A stretch of DNA of 6,489 bases from Desulfobacteraceae bacterium (GTDB lineage: Bacteria; Desulfobacterota; DSM-4660; Desulfatiglandales; Desulfatiglandaceae), in contig DAOWOF010000137.1 in assembly GCA_030642205.1 (NCBI GenBank), forward strand, positions 1 through 6,489, read 5' to 3'. The translations under genes and the position numbers were made by a program. Of the stretch, positions 1 to 6,109 are shown piece after piece. Under the pieces are notes generated by a model that worked only from the letters and a program-made list of their open reading frames with translations, was not told the DNA's origin and ran no database searches. Position 1 is the first letter of the stretch; each line of letters starts with the position of its first letter.

Positions 1-218
1 ATGACACTGACTTTGATCATAATGGCCTTGAAAGCGCATTTGTCACCTTTCTTGAAAAACAGGATATCAAATTAAAAAAGATCGCTCAGCCCTTAAGGAT
101 TGCCCTTACCGGCAAGACTGTAAGCCCCGGTATCTTTGAAATAATGGAGGTCCTTGGGAAAAAGAAGGTCTTAGACCGCCTGGCTGCGGCTATAGTCCAT
201 ATTAAGGCCAAATCTTGA
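1..218 (+). CDS. gltX: Glutamyl-tRNA synthetase, C-terminal end (5' truncated by window)
   Basis: Reading from base 3 gives 71 residues ending at TGA 216-218; the start lies upstream of the window. The fragment is the end of the anticodon-binding domain of a bacterial-type glutamyl-tRNA synthetase, the cytoplasmic enzyme that charges tRNA-Glu with glutamate using ATP. The recognisable block is QPLRIALTGKTVSPGIFEIM, followed by EVLGKKKVLDRL. This matches the conserved tail of the family (R-x-A-L-T-G, then S-P-G-[IL]-F, then L-G, then a final arginine-leucine helix), and the protein ends shortly after it, as GltX proteins normally do. The catalytic HIGH and KMSKS motifs are outside the window. 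No T-tailed hairpin terminator is visible after the stop. The downstream promoter candidate suggests the next gene can be transcribed separately, though read-through is possible. Identification is confident for the family. A GluQ-type or non-discriminating variant cannot be separated from this piece. Confidence 0.9.
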   Translation, partial: DTDFDHNGLESAFVTFLEKQDIKLKKIAQPLRIALTGKTVSPGIFEIMEVLGKKKVLDRLAAAIVHIKAKS

Positions 219-268
219 TGGGCTCGTAAAAAGTTTATCAACAGGCCGATGCAAAAAGTCGCGAATCA
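219..268. repeat. Possible remnant of a dispersed intergenic repeat
   Basis: Directly at the gltX stop there is GGGCTCGTAAAAAGT, and about 20 nt later GATGCAAAAAGTCGCG; the two share a CAAAAAGT/TAAAAAGT core in direct orientation. From memory, intergenic sequences containing CTCGTAAAAAGT recur in many Desulfobacterota genomes, often right after stop codons. That recollection cannot be tested here, and within this window the element occurs only once. It has no T-tailed hairpin and does not look like a terminator. Confidence 0.25.
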
Positions 269-274
269 ATTTTT

Positions 275-303
275 TTGCCAGATTATCAAATCTTGATTAT
301 ATA
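275..303 (+). promoter_or_regulatory. Candidate sigma-70 promoter for the ATP-grasp / PBP / lipoprotein group
   Basis: TTGCCA (275-280; one mismatch to TTGACA) is followed by a 17-nt spacer and TATATA (298-303). A TATAAA two bases further on is an alternative -10. This is the best promoter-like arrangement in the gap between gltX and the ATP-grasp gene. Initiation near base 310 would leave a leader of only about 12 nt before ATG 322. That fits the absence of a Shine-Dalgarno sequence there. In such AT-rich DNA chance matches are common. Confidence 0.4.
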
Positions 304-321
304 AATATATGTGATTGTTTA

Positions 322-1122
322 ATGCCCGAACCGCAATGCCAAAAACATCCCTTTATTGCAATTGGCAATCGTCTGAAAGGTATCCCTGAAGTCTTGACCC
401 TTGGGCTTAAACCGAACTTCAGGGACTATTCTGTCAAAGAAAGAGATCTGATAATTCAGACCCCGCATATCCTCTATCCAACACTTAATTACGCCCAATT
501 TTTTACAACCATGGGAAAGCAAATTTTCCCAAGCCTGGAAACCTATCTATATTCTGATGAAAAGATCAAACAGTCGACTCTTTTTTACATGTTAGGGATT
601 CTTCATCCTCATACCAAATTTTATTACCATCTTCACCACCAGGATATCCAAAAGGAATTTTCATTCCCGTTTATTGCCAAACTGCCCAGGAGTTCTTCAC
701 AGGGCAGAGGGGTCTTTCTGATTCATGATTCAAATGAGCTTTCAAGCTATCTTGCCCTTACTAATATCGCTTATATACAGGAATATATCCCCCACGAACA
801 AGATATCAGGGTGATCCTGATTAATTATGAACCGGTACTCGCTTATTGGAGGATTAAATCGGAGGACAGTTTTAAGACAAATATAGCTCAAGGAGGACAA
901 ATCAGTTTCAAAGAGATCCCCCAGGCGGCTATTGATACTGCTATCCTTGCTGCAAGGAAATGTAAATTTAATGATGTTGGAATAGATATTCTTCCATTCC
1001 GTCAAAAATATTATGTAATTGAAGCCAACATGAAATATGGCAGGACGGGCTTGACTATGAAAAACATGGTTTTAAAAGATATACTCCGTCAGAGGCTTAT
1101 TGATAACAAAATCTTTGTTTAG
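322..1122 (+). CDS. RimK-like ATP-grasp ligase (unknown substrate)
   Basis: A 266-residue protein of the ATP-grasp superfamily, closest in style to RimK-type alpha-L-glutamate ligases. These enzymes activate a carboxylate as an acyl-phosphate with ATP and join it to an amine. Residues 1-85 form the N-terminal substrate-side domain. The ATP-grasp part follows: nucleotide-binding lysine K120 in FPFIAKLPR, a small-residue loop SSSQGRG, EYIPHEQDIRV (E154, D161, R163), and the metal-ligand set D222 (VGIDIL), E234 and N236 (IEANMKYG). The spacing D-x11-E-x-N is standard for the family, so the enzyme should be active. No signal peptide or membrane segment is present, so it is cytoplasmic. The start at ATG 322 has no Shine-Dalgarno and no in-frame ATG/GTG/TTG lies upstream before the TAA at 226-228; the conserved region begins near residue 9, so the start is close to correct. 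It lies 37 nt upstream of the PBP gene, probably in one operon. Substrate is unknown; ribosomal, cofactor, peptide or envelope targets are all possible. Confidence 0.8.
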   Translation: MPEPQCQKHPFIAIGNRLKGIPEVLTLGLKPNFRDYSVKERDLIIQTPHILYPTLNYAQFFTTMGKQIFPSLETYLYSDEKIKQSTLFYMLGILHPHTKFYYHLHHQDIQKEFSFPFIAKLPRSSSQGRGVFLIHDSNELSSYLALTNIAYIQEYIPHEQDIRVILINYEPVLAYWRIKSEDSFKTNIAQGGQISFKEIPQAAIDTAILAARKCKFNDVGIDILPFRQKYYVIEANMKYGRTGLTMKNMVLKDILRQRLIDNKIFV

Positions 1123-1159
1123 AGCAATCTTGAAACTGTCTCTCTGGGAAATTATATAA

Positions 1160-4100
1160 ATGGCGCCTCACTTTACGATCCTCAAAACCCGGAAAATAGT
1201 AATAATTGGATTTTCATTGCTTTTTCTGCTCATTATGATTCTGGCTTATCTCAGCCATCTATATATGAAGGTAACCCAGGATGCCTCCTCCTATATTAAG
1301 AGAGGGGCAATAGACCGTGTTATTGACTCGGAAAGCCATGTTTTTTATGATGACGAGATGACTTCCATGGGAGTTTTTTTTGAGAAAACCCATCGTAAAC
1401 ATATTCATTATAAAGATATCCCGCCCTATTTCATCATGGCCCTGGTGGCATCAGAAGATAATAATTTTTTTCATCACCATGGCGTTGACTGGAAGGCAAT
1501 AATCAGGGCATTGGCAGCCAATGTCAAGGCCGGAAAAATCGTGCAGGGAGGAAGCACGCTTACGCAGCAAACCGCAAAAAACATCTTTAAACGGGAGAAG
1601 AGATCATACATGGCCAAGCTCAAGGAATTGATCCAGTCCTTTATTTTTGAAAGCAAATATTCAAAAGATGAGATATTGGAAATGTATGCAAATCAATTCT
1701 TTGTAACTGGCTATGGGAAGGGCCTCGGAATAGCCGCGCAATATTATTTTGATAAAGACGTTCAGGATCTTGATTTACTTGAAGCTGCCTTTATCGCAGG
1801 TTCTGTAAAAGGCCCCAACAGATATAATCCGTTTATTAAAAAGACGCCCGCAGAAAAAGAAGGTGCCCGGCAAAGGGCTAAATTACGGACAGCTTATGTG
1901 CTTAAAAAGATGTTGGAGATGAATTTTATCACACAACAACAATATTTGCATATTATAACCCATGATATCCCCTTTAAAGAAGGGGATATCACATTCCGAT
2001 TAAATGTAATACTTGACTATGTAAGGGAACAACTTGAATCCGGTTTTTTTAAAAATATCCTCCATGATCAGGGTGTTGATAATTTTGCTACATCAGGAAT
2101 TCAAATCTACACATCAATTAACAAGAACATCCAGGAGGCATGCACTAACGGTCTCCGATCCCACCTTTCTTTAATGAATGTTCAATTAAATGGCTATCAT
2201 CTCAAAAAAATGCAGGAAAGGTATAAAGAGCTTTTTAATAATGAGTCTGCGAGACATAAGGGGATTCCTGTTCTTGCAAAAATTACGGATATGGTTATTA
2301 AAAAGCAGGGAAGTCATATAGAGGTTAAATGGGCTCATGGTAAGGGGATTATTGGTTATGAAGGGATCAGGGAGGTTGGCTCCGCGTGGCTTAGATGGAA
2401 GCTGGGGAATTGGGCCATTTTTAGTGAAGAACAACTGCCTTACTTTTTAGATAATTTCCATCCAGGTGATCTTATACCGGTACAGATTATTCATTCTGAA
2501 AACAAAGAATTCAAATTAGCGCTCTCTGCGATTCCTGAGCTGGAAGGAGGTTTAATTGTAATCCACAAGGGGATGATAAAGGCGATGGCAGGGGGATATT
2601 GCAACCAATATTTTAATCGCGCAATAGATGCGAAAAGGCAACTTGGATCAATTTTTAAACCGATCCTCTATACTGCAGCCTTACAGCTTAAATGGAATAC
2701 ACTTGATCCCCTCCAGAACCTGCCTGAAATGTATTCATTCCAAAACACATTTTATATGCCTCGTCCTGATCATAAGCCAAAAAGCGATTTGGTTTCCATG
2801 GCCTGGGCTGGGGTAACATCTGAAAACCTGGCCACTATCTGGCTGCTATATCATCTAACTGATCATCTGAATTTAAGTGAATTCCAAAAAATAACCAGGT
2901 TGGTAGATCTTGATCAAAAACAAAATGAATCTTATTTGGCTTATAAAAAGCGAATAAGGGATAAATATGGAGTAGTCGTTGATCGGGAAGCCTTGATGGA
3001 AGCTGCTTTTCATGCGGCCAAAAAAGATATTTCATCCGATCTCATATTTGGGGGCTACGAACAAACGATAAACAGCCTGAAACGTTTGCATTTTGATATA
3101 AAAGAGGAACATCTAAATGGTGATAAGGAAGAAAAAAACCAGATCCTAAGATTTAGCTTTAAGCGGTTGCTCAAACTTGATCAGGAAATGCAGGAAACCT
3201 GTCAAGGCTTGCTGGAATTAATCAAAAAATATAAGAAAACGACTTTAGTTGATATAAAATATGAGTTGGTAAATAATTTACAGGATTTTTATCTCCTGAC
3301 AAAAGATGGAGAAAAATCAAAACTCATATTTAGCAAAATGCCTGAAATTTTTGAACCTGTACGATTAGAACCTCTTTCGATCAAAGAAGTCATTGAAAAT
3401 CCTGGTATATTATCAATCGAGGATTGCTGGATTGAAGGTCTCTTGCCTGCCAATATTATTGGTTTGCTACAAGCTAATTTAATAAAAAAATATCAAAATT
3501 TACTTTCCTATAATAGATATGATCCCATGATCCTGTCCCAGGTTAGAGATTTCAGAACCCTTGTCAATTTATTATATGTAGTCTCTCTTTCAAAAGGGAT
3601 AGGCATATCAAGCAATTTGGAGCCGGTTCTTTCTTTTCCCCTGGGGCCTAATGCCATTAGTCTGGTTGAAGCGGCTTTAACCTATCAAACTATCATGACC
3701 GGACATATCTATCCTCTGGATAATGGAGTAGATCCGGAGACTACTCCGATTATCACCAAAATTTGTGATCGGGATGGAGAAATTATATGGAAAGATTCTC
3801 CTCAGCCAAAGAGAATCTTGTCAAAGAGGATTTCCGGCTTGATAAGTGAAATTCTTAGAAAAGCAACAGAAGTGGGAACAGGACGAAAAGCAAAAGATAA
3901 AATTCAGATCCTGATTGATGGTGAAGGAGAAAAAATTGGAGTTCCCATCCCAACCTTTGGAAAAACCGGTACAAGTAATTTCTTCACTAATGCCAGTTTT
4001 GTGGGCTTCATTCCAGGCCCGTTTAAGGAATCAGGGGAATTAAATTTAAATGAAGGGTATGTTATTGCCACCTATGTGGGCTATGATGATAATCGTCCAA

Positions 4101-4423
4101 TGAAGGGGAATAGAATCTCTATCTATGGCTCGTCAGGGGCCCTTCCGATATGGATTGATGTGGCAAACTCCATTGTCAATTCCAAGAATTTTAAGGATAA
4201 TATCCATCTTACAGCTCTCGCTTTTGAAGGGATAGCTGAAGATTTGCCGTATCAAAATCATTTTGAGAGAATACCCGTTTCCAGCATTACTGGTCTGCCA
4301 GTCAAAGACAACCCTTTTGAAAACACTTTTTATCCATGTGAGATCTTTGGAGATATGATAATCTTAGGGGATGAATGGGAGAAAAAAAGGCTTTTTGAAC
4401 CCTTTGAAGGAAATTATCCATGA
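1160..4423 (+). CDS. Bifunctional class A penicillin-binding protein (PBP1A-like) with long transpeptidase insert
   Basis: A 1087-residue peptidoglycan synthase anchored in the inner membrane by residues 13-35, with its catalytic domains in the periplasm. The N-terminal GT51 glycosyltransferase polymerises lipid II. Its motifs are EDNNFFHHHGVD (catalytic E99), GGSTLTQQTAKN (130-141), KLKE (E156), the EILEMYANQFF block, and EAAFIAGSVKGPNRYNP. A linker and beta-rich OB-like region (about 368-457) lead into the transpeptidase, which cross-links stems: SIFK (nucleophile S497, K500), SEN (S554-N556) and KTG (935-937). The distance from SEN to KTG is unusually long because of about 230 mostly helical, charged residues (about 571-805); this explains the length compared with about 850 for E. 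coli PBP1A. The TAA just before ATG 1160 fixes the earliest possible start, and the membrane segment begins soon after. Only a weak GGGA (1146-1149) precedes it. The stop overlaps the next start (ATGA), so the lipoprotein is translationally coupled to it. The family call is certain; the role of the insert is unknown. Confidence 0.95.
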   Translation: MAPHFTILKTRKIVIIGFSLLFLLIMILAYLSHLYMKVTQDASSYIKRGAIDRVIDSESHVFYDDEMTSMGVFFEKTHRKHIHYKDIPPYFIMALVASEDNNFFHHHGVDWKAIIRALAANVKAGKIVQGGSTLTQQTAKNIFKREKRSYMAKLKELIQSFIFESKYSKDEILEMYANQFFVTGYGKGLGIAAQYYFDKDVQDLDLLEAAFIAGSVKGPNRYNPFIKKTPAEKEGARQRAKLRTAYVLKKMLEMNFITQQQYLHIITHDIPFKEGDITFRLNVILDYVREQLESGFFKNILHDQGVDNFATSGIQIYTSINKNIQEACTNGLRSHLSLMNVQLNGYHLKKMQERYKELFNNESARHKGIPVLAKITDMVIKKQGSHIEVKWAHGKGIIGYEGIREVGSAWLRWKLGNWAIFSEEQLPYFLDNFHPGDLIPVQIIHSENKEFKLALSAIPELEGGLIVIHKGMIKAMAGGYCNQYFNRAIDAKRQLGSIFKPILYTAALQLKWNTLDPLQNLPEMYSFQNTFYMPRPDHKPKSDLVSMAWAGVTSENLATIWLLYHLTDHLNLSEFQKITRLVDLDQKQNESYLAYKKRIRDKYGVVVDREALMEAAFHAAKKDISSDLIFGGYEQTINSLKRLHFDIKEEHLNGDKEEKNQILRFSFKRLLKLDQEMQETCQGLLELIKKYKKTTLVDIKYELVNNLQDFYLLTKDGEKSKLIFSKMPEIFEPVRLEPLSIKEVIENPGILSIEDCWIEGLLPANIIGLLQANLIKKYQNLLSYNRYDPMILSQVRDFRTLVNLLYVVSLSKGIGISSNLEPVLSFPLGPNAISLVEAALTYQTIMTGHIYPLDNGVDPETTPIITKICDRDGEIIWKDSPQPKRILSKRISGLISEILRKATEVGTGRKAKDKIQILIDGEGEKIGVPIPTFGKTGTSNFFTNASFVGFIPGPFKESGELNLNEGYVIATYVGYDDNRPMKGNRISIYGSSGALPIWIDVANSIVNSKNFKDNIHLTALAFEGIAEDLPYQNHFERIPVSSITGLPVKDNPFENTFYPCEIFGDMIILGDEWEKKRLFEPFEGNYP
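1963..1991. repeat. Perfect 12-bp inverted repeat inside the PBP gene
   Basis: TGATATCCCCTT (1963-1974) and its exact reverse complement AAGGGGATATCA (1980-1991) flank a 5-nt loop TAAAG. In mRNA this makes a stable 12-bp hairpin with four consecutive G-C pairs. It covers codons for residues 269-278 (DIPFKEGDIT), just after the glycosyltransferase domain. No T-run follows, so it is not a standard intrinsic terminator. It may be fortuitous, or may slow translation or guide RNA processing between domains. Confidence 0.6.
4406..4423 (+). promoter_or_regulatory. Shine-Dalgarno and ATGA stop-start overlap coupling PBP to lipoprotein
   Basis: GAAGGA (4406-4411) lies 8 nt before ATG 4420, still inside the PBP coding sequence. 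The PBP stop TGA (4421-4423) overlaps the lipoprotein start as ATGA. This arrangement sets the lipoprotein start and implies translational coupling, which would keep the two products in a roughly fixed ratio. Confidence 0.8.
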
Positions 4424-5835
4424 AAAATTTAATTAAGGGATGGGGAAGTTGTTTCGGCCTTGTCTCCAAGATATATCTATGCTTGTTTTTTCTCTTTGGC
4501 ATGGGCTGCATGACTTCTCCTGCCAGAAATCATATTTCTGATGATATCCATAAAAATAACATGCTGTCTTTATTGCCCATAAGGTTCATTGAAACCAGGA
4601 TAGAGACGCTAACTATGATATTGAGCCATGGAGATCTTACGATAACTGACAGGAAAATGGCAAAAAAGCTTCTTAACTCATGTTATTCAATGAAAGAAGC
4701 TATTTTGAATTATACCTCAGAGGATCAATACCAGATAGCTTTAAACTCCTTTTTGCACGATTTGAACCTTATTGATGAATATTATTTCATAAAAAAAAAG
4801 GATCTTTTTCAGGGCAATATGAAGACTTTCTCGATATTTGTAGAAAAAAAGAAGGCCATAATGGATTTATATCTTTCAGACAATTATAAAGGTGTTATTA
4901 ATAAATGCCTGGAATTAGAAAAATTGCTGGGCGCCAATGCCCTCACGACTGAACTCTCCATGTTGTTTTCGTTATCTTTGGCTCAAGAAGAACTATTCGA
5001 AGAAGCCATAGCAACGGGGCAGGGCATTGTCCGTGTGCTTGAATCTAAACCGGATCTGATCCATTTCAAGGTAAAATTAGCAGAATGGTACCTGGCAATA
5101 GGTCAAAGTAAAAAGGCTCTTCAAGGCTATGGAAAACTAACGGACAAGATAGATGAACTAAATGGAGAATTGCTTTTATTAAAAAACAAGATTTCTTTGA
5201 AAAATTCCTTTTCGGAATCAATAATAGAAAAGGGGCCTTCTATACAAAAGAATTCATATAGAGATATTCTACCCAAAGGGCTGGATAAAATACTGCAAAT
5301 GGTAGCTCAATTGGTTGAGGAGGAGCGCCTGGATGAAGCAAGAGATTTACTGATTTCCCAAAAAGATATATTGATCACTGACCTCGAACAAGACACTATT
5401 GACCAGGCCCTGAATAATTTGGACTTGTTAGAAGAAAAACAACTTAGATCAAAACTCAAACAGATTTCAGATAATACAAAAGGCTTGGAATCATCCAGAG
5501 AATTTTTAGATCAGGAACAATTTGAAAAGGCCCTTGAAAAACTTGCATCACTGAAAATGCGGCAACAAGATTATGATGAGATTATGAGCCTGAAAAAGCG
5601 GGCCACCGAAGGAATCATCCAAAAGGAAAGGAATCGAGCCGCCAAACTTTTTTTGGCAGCAAAAAAAACTTATGATTTAAAGAAAAAAGAGGCATTATTT
5701 CTTTCCTCGCGGGAGGTCCTTGATGCCTTGATTATTCGTTTTCCGTTCTCTTCCCTGACAAACAAGATAAAAGCCAATAAGGAGAAGGTCACCCATGAAT
5801 TGAATAAATTAGGATTCATGGCAAAACAGCCCTGA
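4420..5835 (+). CDS. Helical-repeat (TPR-like) lipoprotein, candidate PBP activator
   Basis: A 471-residue protein of no family I recognise by name. Residues 1-30 form a signal peptide: basic N-region, hydrophobic stretch IYLCLFFLFGMG, then C30. The FGMGC site is a loose lipobox, so lipidation at C30 is likely but not canonical. The +2 residue is M31, not Asp; by the enterobacterial rule this favours the outer membrane. The rest is almost entirely helical, charged and cysteine-poor, with helix pairs resembling tetratricopeptide repeats: about 154-260 (DNYKGVINKCLELEKLLG, then LFEEAIATGQGIV, then WYLAIGQSKKALQGYGKLTD), 298-320 (LVEEERLDEARDLL) and 362-380 (FLDQEQFEKALEKL). A lysine-rich, coiled-coil-prone C-terminus follows. 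No catalytic motif is visible. The start overlaps the PBP stop and has a good Shine-Dalgarno. Helical-repeat lipoproteins such as LpoA and LpoP activate class A PBPs in Gammaproteobacteria, so a similar role is my inference from context. A general envelope-assembly TPR lipoprotein is the alternative. Confidence 0.75.
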   Translation: MKNLIKGWGSCFGLVSKIYLCLFFLFGMGCMTSPARNHISDDIHKNNMLSLLPIRFIETRIETLTMILSHGDLTITDRKMAKKLLNSCYSMKEAILNYTSEDQYQIALNSFLHDLNLIDEYYFIKKKDLFQGNMKTFSIFVEKKKAIMDLYLSDNYKGVINKCLELEKLLGANALTTELSMLFSLSLAQEELFEEAIATGQGIVRVLESKPDLIHFKVKLAEWYLAIGQSKKALQGYGKLTDKIDELNGELLLLKNKISLKNSFSESIIEKGPSIQKNSYRDILPKGLDKILQMVAQLVEEERLDEARDLLISQKDILITDLEQDTIDQALNNLDLLEEKQLRSKLKQISDNTKGLESSREFLDQEQFEKALEKLASLKMRQQDYDEIMSLKKRATEGIIQKERNRAAKLFLAAKKTYDLKKKEALFLSSREVLDALIIRFPFSSLTNKIKANKEKVTHELNKLGFMAKQP

Positions 5836-5880
5836 TTGAAAAATGTATTTATATAAGTTATGGTCTTTAAGATATTTATG

Positions 5881-5910
5881 TTGACAATTTTGCAATCTTT
5901 GAAGTAAATA
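5881..5910 (+). promoter_or_regulatory. Candidate promoter for the mvhD-like gene
   Basis: A perfect -35 hexamer TTGACA (5881-5886) is followed by an 18-nt spacer and TAAATA (5905-5910), a poor -10. Initiation near 5917 would give a leader of roughly 190 nt ahead of ATG 6109. The spacing is acceptable and the position sensible, but the weak -10 and the AT-rich background limit confidence. No T-tailed hairpin terminator was found between the lipoprotein stop (5835) and this site, and nothing else recognisable lies in 5836-5880. Confidence 0.3.
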
Positions 5911-5954
5911 AATTTGATATCAGGATCAGCGTATACATATCTAAAATTATATTA

Positions 5955-6093
5955 AAGGAGTAGGTGCCTAATATCTGTGATCTCATAAAATGACACAAAT
6001 GAATGCTGTTCAAGAATGTGAAATTTTTTTCAAGGTCAAGAAAGGCAAAAGTTTATATATAAAAACTACTTTCTATATATGGCCTAACTCCTT
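5955..6093. other. Possible long-range leader stem upstream of the mvhD-like gene
   Basis: AAGGAGT-AGG (5955-5964) can pair with CCT-A-ACTCCTT (6083-6093): 7 bp, a single bulged A at 6086, then 3 bp, with two further C-G pairs (5967-5968 with 6081-6082) after a two-base bulge. The stem would end 2 nt before the Shine-Dalgarno TGGAGA (6095-6100), enclosing about 110 nt. It could affect ribosome access, but short complementary segments at this distance also arise by chance. Confidence 0.2.
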
Positions 6094-6109
6094 CTGGAGA
6101 AACCAATAA
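5990..6109 (+). CDS. Doubtful 39-codon ORF overlapping the mvhD-like start
   Basis: ATG 5990 opens a 39-residue ORF (begins MTQMNAVQECEIFFKVKKGK, ends FWRNQ) that stops at TAA 6107-6109 and shares one base with the downstream ATG (TAATG). The close overlap is what a translationally coupled leader peptide would show. Against it, no Shine-Dalgarno precedes either ATG (5990 or 5999), the composition follows the AT-rich intergenic background, and I recognise no family. Confidence 0.2.
   Translation: MTQMNAVQECEIFFKVKKGKSLYIKTTFYIWPNSFWRNQ

Noticed and set aside
742..1005. Antisense ORF of 87 codons on the minus strand within the ATP-grasp gene, and similar antisense ORFs within the PBP gene
   Set aside because: They lie wholly inside strongly supported coding regions and resemble no family; they are shadow frames.
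1..1122. Functional link between glutamyl-tRNA synthetase and the RimK-like ligase through glutamate
   Set aside because: The neighbourhood is separated by a promoter candidate, and the amino-acid specificity of the ligase cannot be read from sequence.
1130..1158. Promoter TTGAAA-N17-TATATA directly before the PBP gene
   Set aside because: Transcription would begin at about 1165, inside the coding sequence after ATG 1160, and a later start would cut into the membrane anchor; most likely an AT-rich coincidence.
3725..3748. Competing small hairpins GGAGTAG/CTACTCC and CGGAG/CTCCG in the PBP gene
   Set aside because: Stems of 5-7 bp with short loops are expected several times by chance in a window this size.
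5954..5992. AAAGGAG followed by a GTG start at 5964
   Set aside because: The spacing is only 3 nt and the frame stops after nine codons at TGA 5991-5993; too short to support a gene.
6052..6063. Palindrome TTTATATATAAA as an operator
   Set aside because: It is made of A and T only in an AT-rich spacer and lacks a second copy or a clear promoter next to it.
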